Shown here: positions 52,671 to 64,000 of the stretch, piece by piece | Position numbering within the stretch: the first letter of the stretch is position 1 | How the letters are laid out: every line of letters starts with the position of its first letter | Assembly: GCA_019448385.1 (NCBI GenBank) | Contig: JAGTXO010000003.1 | Span: 1-64,000, forward strand | Direction of reading: 5' to 3' | DNA length: 64,000 nt | From: Diacronema lutheri | Lineage: Eukaryota; Haptophyta; Pavlovophyceae; Pavlovales; Pavlovaceae | Made by a program: the position numbers and the translations under genes | The notes under the pieces: model-generated | What the model saw: only the letters and a program-made list of their open reading frames with translations | Databases searched by the model: none | Told to the model about the DNA's origin: nothing

Positions 52671-54124
52671 GCCCTCCGCCGAGCCCGCCGCCGCCACGCC
52701 CCCCGCCGAGCCCGCCGCCGCCACGCCCGCCGCCGAGCCCGCCGCCGTCGCCGTCGCCGCCGCCACCGAGCCCACCGCCGAGCCCGTCGCCGCCCAGTCT
52801 GCCGCCGAGCCCGCCGCCGAGCCCGCCGCCACCTCGCCCGCCGCCGAGCCCGCCGCCGCCTCGCCCGCCACCGAGCCCGCCGCCGCCTCGCCCGCCGCCG
52901 AGCCCGCCACCTCGCCCGCCGCCGAGCCCGCCGCCGCCGCGTCCGCCACCGAGCCCGCCGCCGCCTCGCCCGCCGCCCAGCCCGCCACCGAGCCCGCCGC
53001 CGAGCCCGCCGCCGCCGCGTCCGCCGCCGAGCCCGCCGCCGCCTCGCCCGCCGCCCAGCCCGCCGCCTCGCCCGCCGCCGAGCCCTCCGCCGCCGCGTCC
53101 GCCACCGAGCCCGCCGCCGCCGAGCCCGCCGCCGAGCCCGCCGCCGCCACGCCCGCCGCCCAGCCCGCCGCCCCGTCCGCCGCCATCACCGCCGCCGCCC
53201 AGCCCGCCGCCAAGCCCGCCGCCGCCGCGCCCGCCGCCGCACCCGCCGCCGCATCCGCCGCCCAGCCCGCCGCCGCCAAGCCCGCCACCCAGCCCGCCGC
53301 CACCCAGCCCGCCGCCGCAGTGCTGCGCGTGCCGCTCCGTGCCCTCCTCTGCCGACGCGTTGCTTTTCAACTGCGAGCTCTCCGTGAGCGTCGAGGACTT
53401 CCGCGTGAACAGCCGGCGTGCCTTCATGGACGCGATTGCGACCAACCTGCAGCTGAGTGCGAGCAACCTCAATATCGTCAGCGTTTCGGGCGGCTCGGCG
53501 GTCGTCACGACGAGGGTCGCCTTCTTCGGCGGCGAGGCCGTCACGCTGCCCAGCGTGAGCAGCACGCTCTCCTCGCTCACAACGACGACGCTCAATTCGT
53601 GGCTCTCAGCGGGAGGTGTGAGCGCGACCGCGGTGGCGGTCAGTGGCCTCCAGCCCGCGCCGCCGCCGCCGCCGCCCAGCCCGCCCAGCCCCGAGTCAAG
53701 GTCGCCGTCGGCAGACGACGACGACGACGACGGCGACGGCAAGAAGGCGGGGTCAGGCACCACGGTGCGCCAACGCCGCGCGCCGCGCCGCGCCACGCCG
53801 CGCGCCCGGCAGGCGTGGTTTCGGCAGTAGTGCAGCACACGCGCGCGGAGCGATGCGCCTCACGCGCCCTGGCCCCGTGCGCATCCCCCCCCCCCCCCCC
53901 CCCCCCCTTCCCCCTCCCCTGCGTTGGCAGGCTGAGGATGTGATCCTGCCAGGGCTGAGTGCCTCTGAGCGCATCATCGTTGGCGTGGTCGTTGGGCTCG
54001 GCGTCCCGGTTGTGGGCCTCGCCATTGCGCTGCTCTACCGTTGGCGCAAGAAGGGCTTGGGGGCGCGGCGCGTTAACATCGAGGCAGGACAGGGCGATGC
54101 GCAATAGGCGCACGCGCCCGTCAA
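51458..54124. repeat. Right arm of the 2.6-kb inverted gene duplication
   Basis: It matches 486-3072 in reverse orientation. The match starts at the sequence GTGTCGGCCTGATCGTGCAC upstream and ends just past the stop codon (CGCCCGTCAATT against CGCTCGTCAGTT). The promoter half shows several substitutions and small indels near 51600, while exons 1, 3 and the globular domain of exon 2 are almost unchanged. Confidence 0.9.
51717..54107 (+). CDS. Pherophorin-like proline-rich membrane glycoprotein, right copy (3 exons)
   Basis: The model is exons 51717-51839, 51971-53764 and 53931-54107, phase-0 GT-AG introns of 131 and 166 bases, about 697 residues. Its architecture is the same as the left copy: signal peptide, about 430 residues of SPPPP repeats, a Cys-containing globular domain (CCACRSVPSS... 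VVTTRVAFFGGEAVTLPS), an acidic Asp run, a transmembrane helix and a short tail. The proline region is about 26 residues longer than in the left copy. Intron 2 contains 23 consecutive C (53885-53907) before TTCCCCTCCCC and the GCGTTGGCAG acceptor. The globular domain has the look of an SEA-like extracellular module, but I cannot confirm that. Confidence 0.75.
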
Positions 54125-54313
54125 TTGACCTCCCGCGGCCGTATCGACGACGGATCCTTCAAGCCAGCTGTGGAGGCTTCTGTGGAGTATGGAAATTCGC
54201 AGCCGGCGCGAGCGTGATGCCGTTCGCGTTCAGCGACTTGCCCCGTGGCGCGCATGCGATGCGCAAAAATGCCAAGAGTCACAGTCACAGAAAGGTTCAA
54301 GCACCGATGAGGC

Positions 54314-57300
54314 TTAGTCTTGGCTGCTGATGGACACGCAGAAGCCGACGAGGGTCGAGACGCACTGGCCGACGCCCGTCGCGAGGAAGTTGTTGAGCAG
54401 CTCGCTCATCACCTCGTTCTGAGACGCGATGCCGACGATCGCTGGGATGAGCATGTAGATCCAGATCATCACCTGGCGCAGCGCAATGTGACGGAGCGGC
54501 GGTTGCGTCAGGCGCCCTTGGGCGACATTTGGGCGGCGCGCCGGTGCGCGCGCCGCGAGCGCGCGCCGCGTACCGGCTCCTCCGCGGCAAACGTCTGACC
54601 GAGACCGATGCCCCACGAGGTGATGATCGCGTTGAAGCGCTCTTCGCCAAAGGTGAGCGCAAACGTGACGGAGAGCACAGCGAGCAGCGTGAAGATGAGC
54701 CAGTTCACCAGCCAGCCAATCACGATCCGCGCCCACCTCGGCAGCTTGAGCGTGTCCTCCCACACGACGCGCCACTTGCCGCGCTGCTTGCGCCGCTCAG
54801 CCTCGGCGACCGCGTAGTCCTGCATGCGCTCGAGGTACCACGCCATCAGCTCGGCAAACTCGACATCTCCCGAGCCGTCAGTGTCGAGCTGATGCACGAG
54901 GCTGCGTGCGCAAGAGAGAGGCGGGCGGATGCGGGGGGGGCGGGGCGAGCGGGCGGCCGCGCCGTGCGCCAACCGCGTTGCGCGCAAGGGTTGCTGTGAG
55001 CTCGCGCGCGCGCGCCGTGCCGAATGCGCGCGTGCGTGCAGCCCGCTGCAGCGGCGCAGCGCGCGTGCGACGCACGCGTCCGCCTCCTCCTGTGAGAGCT
55101 TGAGGCCGACACGCCTCATGAAGAACCGCAGCTCAGAGCCCTTCAGCGAGCCGTCACCGTCCTTGTCGTACCGGCGGAAGGAGCGGAAGAGCTGGCGCAC
55201 CTCGCGCGCGCGCAGCACGTACCTGTGTGCGCAGCGGCAGTGCGGCGCAAGGCGTGAGCGCGCGGCGCGCGGGGCGCGCACCACGGCGCACGAGCGCGCG
55301 GGGCGCGGCGCGCGCACGTTGGCCTCTTCTCGCTCGCGGCGCTGTGCATGCGCGCGACGAGCCGATTGAGGCGCGCGCGCTGCGCCGCGTCAATGGGCAG
55401 GTCGGCGAACGCCTCCTTGGCCCGCGCGTGCTCCGGCAGGTCGCTGGTCTCAACGCCCTCCGCCCCCTCCGCCGGCTCTGGGCCGTGCGCAACGCGCCAG
55501 CCAGGCGCCAGGGCGTCAGTGGTGCGCGTCACGATGGGGTTGATTAGCGCGCGGCCTGCTCTGGGCGGCGACGTGCTGTCGAGCACGAGCTGCGAGCGGC
55601 TGCCGCTGCCCAGCGCCTTTTCATCGTCGCCCGTGCCCCTCGCGGACGCCATCTCGCAACGCTCTCCCGCGGCGGGAAGGGCGGCCGCATGCCTCTCCGT
55701 CGGCCTCACGCGGTCGGAGAGCACGTTAAGCGCGCGAGTCGATGCGAGAGGGCCACCTTCCGTCTCGCCGAGGTGTGCGAGCGGCTGCGCAGCATAGATC
55801 GCACCGCCGAGCGCGGCGCGCACTGCCTCCGACGCTGCACTCGCGCACGCCAAAGGTGGCACGGTCGGCACGCTTCCGCCCTGCTGCGCCGCGGCACCTC
55901 GCGCCAGTGGCTGCACATCGCTTGGCAGCACCGGTGCCAGCACGCTATCCCGTGCCGACGCCTCAAGCGAGGCACCAACGTCACCGCCCGCTCTGCCGCT
56001 GCCCGCCTTGGGCGGGGAGGACGGCAGCTGCGCCAGAGGGCGCGGCTGCACGAACGGCAGCAGAGGTGCTGGCGGGGGCGGAGGCGCACGCGCACGCGGA
56101 GGCGGAGACATAGGTGGGCGCGCGAGCGGTGCAACGACTTGCGCCGCCGCTGTGGCCACGCTCGCGCTAGCGTCAGGCCGCGACGCTATGACCGAGCTTG
56201 CAGCCGCCCGCGGCAGTACGACGTCGGCAATGCCTGGCGCGGCCGCGCTGATCGCTGGCAGCGGCGCCGAGCCATCGACGGAGCGGCGCAGCACGTCACT
56301 GGCTGCCGTGCCGCCGCCAGCCGCCGAGCCAGGTGCGGCTGCGAGCGCGCGCTCGAGTTGTTGCTCCGTCTCCGCGCGCGCGACGGCCTCCATCGCCTCG
56401 ACGGAGGCGGAAGGCGCGCCAAGCCGCTTAAGCGCTGGGGTGCCACCGCCACCACCCGCACTGCCCGTTGCGGGCGCGCCCTCGACTGATGTCCGGCCGG
56501 TGCGCAGCTCGGGCTCGGTGCCGACGCGCGAGCTGAAGAGCGGCGGCGGGTTGCGCGACGAGAAGCGGCGCGCGGCCAAAGGCCGGCGCATTGTGCTGCC
56601 CGACCGAGCGTGAGCGTCTGCTCCCGCCGGCAACGGCGCGGCCTCAGGCCTTCCCGTGGAGCCTAAGCGCACGCGACCGTGCCTGAACCCATCTGCGCGC
56701 GACTCGCTCGCCGTTGCGCACGCGTTGCTTGCCTCGGCTTGGCCGCAGCCACTGCCGGTCATCGCTGCAGCGCCATTCGCCAAGCCTGCACGCCCGAGCA
56801 ACGGCGTAGCGCGCGCGCGTCTGGGCGCGCCGTCGAGCGTGGCGCGCGCGCGCAAAGTGAGCGGCGGCAGCGGCTGGCCGCCACCTTCGCCACCTTCCGG
56901 CGACGCACGCGCGGGCGACGCCGGCGGGCTGGGCGGCGGGCTGGGCGGCGGCGGGCCCTCGCCGCCGAGGGGCACGAGGGGCACGACAATGCCATCGCCG
57001 CTCGCGCGGCCCGCCGCCAGCCCTCGGAGCGAACCGGCGGGACCGTTGGAGCTAGCGTCACCAGCGCCGGACGAGTGGCGCACGAGCGAGTCGGTCGCAC
57101 GCGAGTAGGCGTCGACTGACACCGCTGTTACGACGGATACCCCCGCATGCACGGCGGTGGCGGCGGGCGAAAGAGCGAAAGCCTCGTCGCTGCCGCTCGT
57201 GCGCTGGTTGGACGGCGCGCCACGCTCGCCTGCGAGCGACGGCAGCTGCAGCTGCCCAGATGGGCTGACCGCGCGGCTCAAGGTGCCGTCCGCGCTGTCT

Positions 57301-60300
57301 GCCGCGTCCGCTCGCACGGCCGCACCGCCCTCGCCACAGCCGATTGGTGGCAGCGGTGCAGCCGTCGCGTTGCCTGTCCGCGCGCGCGCCCATGACGCAC
57401 ACGTGGTGGCGGGCGCAGGACCAACGCGCGCCGAAGCGCGCGTCTCAGGCGCACCGACGCTCCAACGCACGATCCCATCCGAGGCGGGCGCATCCGCACG
57501 CGCGCTCTCGCGCGCGCCGGCTGGCGGCGGCGGCGATCGCGCCGGCGCGGCGCGGTGCCGCGCATGGATGGGCGAGTGCACGGGCGAGCCGAGCGTGGCG
57601 AGCATCATCGCGCTGCGCCTCCGGTAGAGCGACGGGCCTGCGAGGCCGCTCACCGCGCGGCCGAGGCTTGTGAGGACGGGCAGCGGCTTGGAGTAGGCGA
57701 ACGCCCATGTCAGCTTCATCAGCACGAGGCACGGCGCGGCGAGCGCGGCGCAGATCGTCGCGTTGATCACGACGACGAGCAGATTGATAGTGGGCGTGGC
57801 CTCCTCCGAGAAGAGCAAGCAGATGATGAAGACTTCGAGCATGAGCATGTTGAACAGGATCTGCACGAGCTGCGGCCGCCTGATCTCAGAGTCGCGCGCA
57901 AACCACAGGCCGAGCACCGTGTGGTCCGACTCGAGGCTCGCCATCATCGCGCGCGTGATGCGCACGAGCAGCCGCTCCTTCTTGCGCGCGCCGCCGCCCT
58001 CAACGCCGCCCTCCGCCGGCGCGCCCAGCTTGTCCGCCGCCACCTTGCCCAGCCGTTCGGTCGCCGCGGTGACGCGCGCGCGCGCCACCTCGCGCTCCAC
58101 CTCGGACTGCGCGCCCTTGACCATCGCAATTGCCTCGCGCGTCTCGCGCCGCGCCCTTGATTGGATCGGTCGTCGCTGCAGCAGCCGCGCCGCGCGCGCC
58201 TCGATCGCGTCGAGCTTCTTGTCGACATAGGCGGCCGCGTCGTCCGTGCGCCTCTGCGCGCGCGAGCGCAAGTCCTCCTGCGTGGTGCGCAAGCTCGTCG
58301 TGTCGCCCGCGGCGATGGCGGCAGCGCGTGCCTGCTTGCGCTCGAGCGCGCGCGCGCGCATCTCCGCCGCGCGCCTCAGCTCGCGCCGGTCGTCGTAGGC
58401 GTCCTTGGCGACGGCGAGGACGAGGCACAGGGCGCATGCGCCCGCCAGCGAGAAGACGAGCGCGTAGACGCTCGGGTTGGCCGCTATCGGCGGCGGCTTT
58501 GTGAGCACGTCAGCCAGGTCGTCCGACGAGAAGGTGTTGATCGTCACCGACTGCGCCACCTCGCGCGCCTCGTCTGGGCTGCTCGGCACGGAGATTCCGC
58601 CAAAGTCGGTCAGATGGTCGCATGCGCACAGCAGCGCGCGCTCATCGCCGCCGTCGGGCGTGGGCAGCGTGCGACAGCCGTCCGTCGCCCAACGCGCGTC
58701 CGCTTCATGCCAGTAGTGGCAAACTGCGGTCAGCTCGCACGAGTCGCCATAGAAGGGCGACGCGCACGCGCATGCGCCGTTGGGTAGGCACGCGCCGCGC
58801 CCGAGGCAGTCGGATGCACGCGAGCAATTGAACGCGCGCTCGGACGCGTCGGCGGCAAGCTGGAGCGGGATCGTCAGCACAATGGGCTCGGCCAGCCCGG
58901 CAATCGCCACGTCTGCCCCCGTCGCAGCCGCCCTGAGCGTCACCGAGAAGACGCCAGTCGCAAGGCCGCCCAGCCCAGCGTTGCCACCGCTGCCGTCCGC
59001 CGTCGCATTCTGCTCGGCGGGGTCGGCGTGCACGTTCGCGCCAAAGCTGACGAGCACGAGGTCGACGCCCGTCGCCAGGTCGACGGCGCTGCCGTTCACA
59101 CCGGCAAAAAGGGTAGCGGGCATCGCCACCGCACCCGCGCCGCCCGGGCCGGCGATCGTTGCGTTGGCCGTCGAGTCAGCGTTGGAGCGCGCGGCGGAGA
59201 TGTTCACGTTGGCGCCCGTCTGCTCAATGCCCGCTTCGCCCGCCACCGTGCCGGCGAGCAAAGCCGCGCCCAAGCCCCGCGCCGCCGCCGTCGCCGCCGC
59301 GCTGACCGCGTCCGCCTGCACGCGCGCGTATGCGGCGCCGGCGGCCGCCGCAGCCGCCGACGCGCCGAGCGTCGAGTCGAGCGCGCCGGCGATGTTGCCC
59401 GCCGTCGCGGCGTCGATGCCATCAACCGCAGCGGCCGCAGCGATGGCTGCCACTTGCGAAAGGCCGCTCACCGCCGCACCGGCTGAGAGCGCGCCGCTGC
59501 CGCCGCCACCGCCTTGGATCACCGTCGAGAGCACGGACGCCAGCAGGTTGCGCGCGCTCAGGTCGGTCGAGCCGATCGCGTCGGTCGCGCTCTGCACGAG
59601 CGCAAGCAGCTCGAGCGCGAGGTCCGGCTCCGCCGCGCCCGCCGTGCCGTTGGCCGTGCCGTTACCGATCGCCACGTCGGCGTCGGCGAGCGCGCGGCGC
59701 AAGCGCCGCGCGCCGCCGCGTGCGGCCGCGCTTGCGGCCGCGAGATCGGCGCAGCTCGCCGTGCCCGCGGACGTGGCGACGGAGGCAACATGCCCAAGCG
59801 CAGCAAAGCCGTCACCCATGCTCGCCTTTGACGCCGCCGAGCTGACCGCGCCTCGCAGCGCCTCGCAGCTCGGCGCGCCGACCGCGATTGGCCGCGTCGC
59901 CTGCGTGCGCCCGCCGTACGCGTCGACGATGGCGAGCTCGATGCGGCCTTCGACGCCCTCGCGCAGCTGCGTCGACAACTCGGATGCCTTGGACGGCGGC
60001 GCGAGCGCCGTCGCGAGCGCGGACGGCGCGGGCGCGTGCGCGAAACCGTAGCTGAGCGGCAGGTCGTCCGGGTCGTCCGACCAGCCGACGGCTGCGAGAG
60101 CAAAGACAGTCTGCGCCGCCGAGCCGGTCGATGGCTGCACGCTGAGGCGGCCACCGTACGGCGGCCGGTTGATCAGCACGCGCACCTCGCCCACCGTCGT
60201 CGCGTCGCCGCCGCGCACCGTCAGCTCGAAGGAGTAGAGCGCGCCCGCCGTGAGCACGCCCGACCGGAAGGCGAGCGCTGGCTGCGCGCTGCCCGTCGTC

Positions 60301-63300
60301 GTTGTGCGCACGGCGTCGGCGAGGTCGAGGGTCGTGTCGGGCTCGAAGGCGCCGGCACGAAAGACGAGCGCGCGCCACGCGTGGCTGTACGCGACCGCGC
60401 CCTCCGCCTGCAGCGCCGCCGCCGTCGCGTCGAGGCGCGTGACGATCGCGAACCGCTCGGTCGGCGACGTCCACGCCGCGTTGAACTTTGCGGCGGCGAG
60501 CGGCTCGAAGGTGATGGCCGGCACGTGCGCGGGGCTCGGCGCGAGCGCGGTCACGATGATCGACGCGCTCGCGGGCCCGAGCCCCGACCCCGCCTTCGCG
60601 ACGGTGAGCGTGATGGCGTATCGCGCGCCCGCGAGCGGTGGGATCGTTCCGGCCGGCAGCAGCAGCGTCGGCCGGTCGAGCTGCACGCTCGCGGGCAGCG
60701 GCAACGCAACGGCACCGGCGGCCTCGTCGACGCTCGCCAGCTCGACCGTCCACGCGTACGCCAGCCCTGCTCGTCCCGAACCCTCGCCGTTCGGATCGAT
60801 GGAGGCGGAGCCGTCCACGCTGAGCGGTGCGTCGTAGCGCGCGCTGCGGTCGCCGCCCGCGATCACGGCGCGCAAAGGCTCCGCCTCGACGCGCACGCGC
60901 ACGCGCGCAAACGTCGCGGCAATGGGGTCGGCGACCATCCGCGCACTCAGCTGGAAGTCGTAGGTAAAGCCGTGCGCCAGCGCATTGCGCGGCAGCACCA
61001 GCTGCGCCCTGTCGGTGCGCACGCCGCCCAGCTCGGCCGCCATCGCCGGCGCGGGCTCGCCCGTCGCCGTGACGCTCGCGTTGGGCGCGGACCACGCAAA
61101 GGCGATGGTCGGATCGGCGGCAGCAGGCCAGCACGCGGCGAGCGCGGCGACCCCGCGCAGCCGCAGCTCCGCCGACGGCCGTTGCGTCAGCTCGAATGGC
61201 CCGTCGATAGCGAGCAATGGCGAGTCGCCATCCGACCGCACGACGTCCCAACTGATGAGCGGCGAGACGGTGCCGAACAAGGAGCGCGCGCGCAGCAGGA
61301 AGCGAAACCGCGTGCCGCGTAGCGCGAGCAGCGTCACCACGCTCGCGCCGCCCGCCGCCTGCGCCGCGAGCTGCGCGCTCAGCTCCGCCGCAAAGTCCGA
61401 CCGCGCCGCGTCCACGCGCCACTCAAAGCTGAGCGGCGCAAAGCCGACCGCGATCGAGCCGGACGCGTCGAGCCGGAGGACCTCGTCGGGGCAGCGCGAA
61501 AGACGCTGCGGCCCGTTCAGCGCCGCGACCGGCGTGGCGCATGCGCCATCGCACGGAAAGTTCGCGTCGATGGTCGCTGCCGATTGTGCGCACTTGGTCG
61601 AAGGGCAGCGGCCCCCGCCCTGCGCAAAGATGAGCGGCCGGATCACGCCCGGACGGAGGCGCACCGTGTCGCCGGGGCGCAAAAGCGTATCCACGTTGAG
61701 CTGCGCGACGAGCAGCGTCGCCGACTCCCAGTAGCACAGCGGCTCGGTCGGGTAGGCACCGCGGATGAGCGCGACAGTCTCATCGTCGAGCGCCGCCGAG
61801 CAGCCGGCCACGCCGCTCATGCCGGCGCGGTCGGTCTCCTGCGCGTCGAAGCGGACGAAGAGGCGCGTCGCCTCGGCGGAGAAGAACGCCGACTCGATCA
61901 CTGGCGCGTGCAGCCCGACGAATGTGAAGGGCACCGACGAGGGCGAGAAGTCGCGCCCGTTCAGGCTCACGCGCACGCTCAGCGGCGCGCCCTGCCGACC
62001 CCACGTCGCGCGCTGCACGATGCGCGTGTCGCTCCACTCGAGCGGCGGCTCGGTCGCGACAGTCGAGCCGAAACGCACGCGCAATCGCACCGTCGCGTTC
62101 GTGCCGCCTTCCGCCGTCGTGCCAGCAAACGGCGGCTCGAGCGCGGCAAAGCCCGAGCCAACGATCGTGACGAGCCCGCCACCCTCCGCGTCGCCCGAGC
62201 TCGGTTGGATGGACGAGACGACGGGCTGCGCGTAGTATTCAAAAGCAACCGCCGAGTCTACCGACACCGAGTAGGCCACGCCACCGTTGAGCGACACTTC
62301 GAACGGCACGGCGGCCGGCGCGCCGTCCGGCGCGGGCGGCATCGTGCACAGCGCGCGCGAGCTGCCGTCGGCGCCGTCGGCGAGCAGCGTGGCGGGCGCG
62401 GCGCAGCCGGGCGCCTGCGCCACGTCGGTCACGCGCGCGAGCACGCAGCACAGCTGCCCGCTCCCAAAGTCGGCAAAGCCGCGCCCGATCACCGTCACGA
62501 CCGTCCCGCCTCCGACAGGGCCCGCGGGCGGATCGACTGCCCTGACCGCAAGCTCCGACGCCGCGTCGTAGAGCGTCAGCGCGGGCGGGTCGAACTGCGC
62601 GGGCACAAAGTCCACGCCGCTGTTCAGCGAGAGCGAGACCGTGTACGCGCCCGGCGTCGCCCCCGTCGGCGTGGCGCACACCACCTCGCTCGCCGACACG
62701 ACGACGCCCGCGCCCAAAAGATCGCCGCGCCCGTCCGCGCGCGCGTACGCGCACGTCGCGACGTCGCCCAGGTCGACGAAGCCAAGGCCAACGAGCGTGA
62801 CCGTGGCGGCTTGCAGCGGCGCGCCCGCAGGGTAGCTGCGCTCGACCAACGCCGTGTACAGCGTGTAGACGAGCGGCGGCGACGGCGTGACGAACGTCTG
62901 GCCGTCAAGCGAGACGGACAGCTCGACACTCGTCGGCGCGCCAACAGCGGGCGGGTCGTACGGCGCGGCGCAGACAAGCTCGGCGACGCCCGCGTCGGGG
63001 AGCGACGCGGGCACGTCGCCCTTGGCGCCAAAGCGCACCGTCAACCGGCCATAGTTGGTCAGGTTGGCGCCAAGCAGCGCGACGCGCGCGCCCTCGACGC
63101 CCTGCGGCCCTCCCGACGGGAGCGCGCGCGTCACGTGCACGTGCGCGGCGTCGTACGCGCCAAAGGCGGTGAGCAGCACGACAGGGTTGCGCGCCGCGCC
63201 GCTTTCGTCCAGCTCGTCCACGCGCAGCGCGAAGGGCACCGATGTCTCGATCGAGAAGCGCGGCGAGAGGCAGACGATGGAGCGTGCGCTCACCGAGACG

Positions 63301-64000
63301 GCGGGCGCCGACTGCGCGCCAAAATCGCACCGGATCAGCGCGGCCTTGGCTGTGGCGCCCTTGTCGAAGCCCGAGCCGCTCACGGTGACGAGCGTGCCCA
63401 CGCCCAGCGCGCCGCCCGTCGGCGCCACGTGCGCAAAGTCTGCGAGCGCGAGCGGGTCGGTCGGAAAGGTGATCGTGAGCGCGGGTTGGCTGAAGCGCAC
63501 GTGCGGCCTGCCCAAGAACGAGTAGCACAGCTCGAGGCCCGACTGCAGCTCGGCGAAGGTGAAGGCAAATACGCCATTGGCGCGCAGCGCGGATGGCCCG
63601 ATGCGCTGCGCCTCCGCGCAGCCGGCGCCGCCCGCCCTCGCCCAGAAGGCCGAGTCGCCGTCCCTCAGTCCGTGGCCGACAAGCCGCACGCGCGTTTCAA
63701 TCTCGATCGCGCCGAGCGCGACAAACGGCGCCGTCACCTCCCACACGGCGAGCGAGAGCTCGGGCTGCGCGTACAGCGCGTACTGCTGTGAGCCGAAGCG
63801 ATAGCACAGCGCGTACGGTACGGCCGAGCCCGCGCCTGCGAGGAAGGTGAAGCTCGCCCCCGCCGAGACGACCAAGCGCGCACCGCCCAGCTGCGCAAGC
63901 GGCGCGGCGGCCGCGCACGACAGCGTGGCCGCGGGCACCCAGAAGGCTGAGTCGCCGTCGCTGACGCCCACGCCATTAAACGTGACGAGCGTCGGCGAGC
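54314..64000 (-). CDS. TIG/REJ/GPS/EF-hand polycystin-1-like receptor (5' end outside window)
   Basis: The minus-strand exons are >64000-55318, 55222-55076, 54901-54574 and 54472-54314; introns are 95, 174 and 101 bases. The order is: about seven IPT/TIG repeats (to about 61.8 kb; e.g. VSSIQPSSGDAEGGGLVTIV), a REJ-like region with RLDASGSIAVGFAPLSFEWR (61.5-59.8 kb), a Cys-rich EGF-like motif (CLGRGACLPNGACACAS), and a GPS autocleavage site with CHYWHEADARWATDGC... CACDHLTDFG. Next come a first membrane helix (about 58.45 kb), two more (57.86-57.69 kb), a long disordered loop, two EF-hands (YDKDGDGSLKGSE and LDTDGSGDVEFAE) and two final helices. It is probably a surface mechanosensory or adhesion receptor regulated by calcium. 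The second EF-hand is completed only after splicing (EEADA|LVHQLD), which supports the model. No PLAT domain is seen. Confidence 0.75.

Noticed and set aside
486-54124. The inverted arms as terminal inverted repeats of one 54-kb transposon
   Set aside because: The arms are an ordinary spliced host-type gene with its promoter, the borders show no target duplication, and unrelated host genes lie inside; simple inverted duplication explains it better, though it is not excluded.
1-64000. tRNA, rRNA or other classical RNA genes
   Set aside because: None was recognised by eye; a covariance-model scan was not possible here, so small RNA genes could be missed.

Overview
The window looks like nuclear DNA of a microalga with a complex (secondary, red-type) plastid, most likely a haptophyte. 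Base composition is extremely GC-rich. There are GT-AG introns of about 80-180 bases, usually in phase 0. One small protein starts with a signal peptide followed by an AlaLeuAla|Phe-type plastid presequence. Hydroxyproline-rich pherophorin-like wall proteins and a REJ/GPS adhesion receptor are also present. At this GC content stop codons are rare, so open frame length alone proves little; calls rest on domains, splice junctions and composition.

Left flank (1-9.2 kb): a zinc-knuckle exon, a pherophorin-like membrane protein (minus), a C2H2 zinc-finger protein (plus), a PH-domain gene (minus) divergent from a plastid membrane protein (plus), and a coiled-coil gene. Accessory block (9.3-37 kb, minus strand): a giant gene at 28.6-9.7 kb, whose three exons would encode about 6,220 residues. 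It carries several Ulp1/C48-like modules, a YqaJ-type nuclease, a chromodomain and, at the C-terminus, a Fanzor (eukaryotic TnpB-like RuvC) nuclease. Upstream on the same strand lie a spliced ubiquitin-specific protease gene and a broken Helitron-type PIF1 helicase whose N-terminal part resembles a viral ssDNA-binding protein. A plus-strand gene with poly-C introns sits at about 30.6-31.0 kb.

Middle (37-49.9 kb): an orphan transmembrane exon, a nested palindrome built from two inverted copies of a MITE-like element, a decayed coiled-coil gene, a 5'-truncated reverse transcriptase with a nuclease-like C-terminus (minus), and a nearly whole DIRS-type tyrosine-recombinase retroelement (plus) with six 67-bp tandem repeats at its 3' side.

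Right flank (49.9-64 kb): a PDK1-like protein kinase, a second, inverted copy of the pherophorin-like gene (about 2.6 kb arms, 48 kb apart), and a giant TIG/REJ/GPS/EF-hand membrane receptor that runs off the window.

The strongest candidate for something undescribed is the protease-YqaJ-chromodomain-Fanzor fusion. The most striking genome-wide features are introns ending in runs of 23-36 cytosines and 5' splice sites of the form GTGCG or GTACG.
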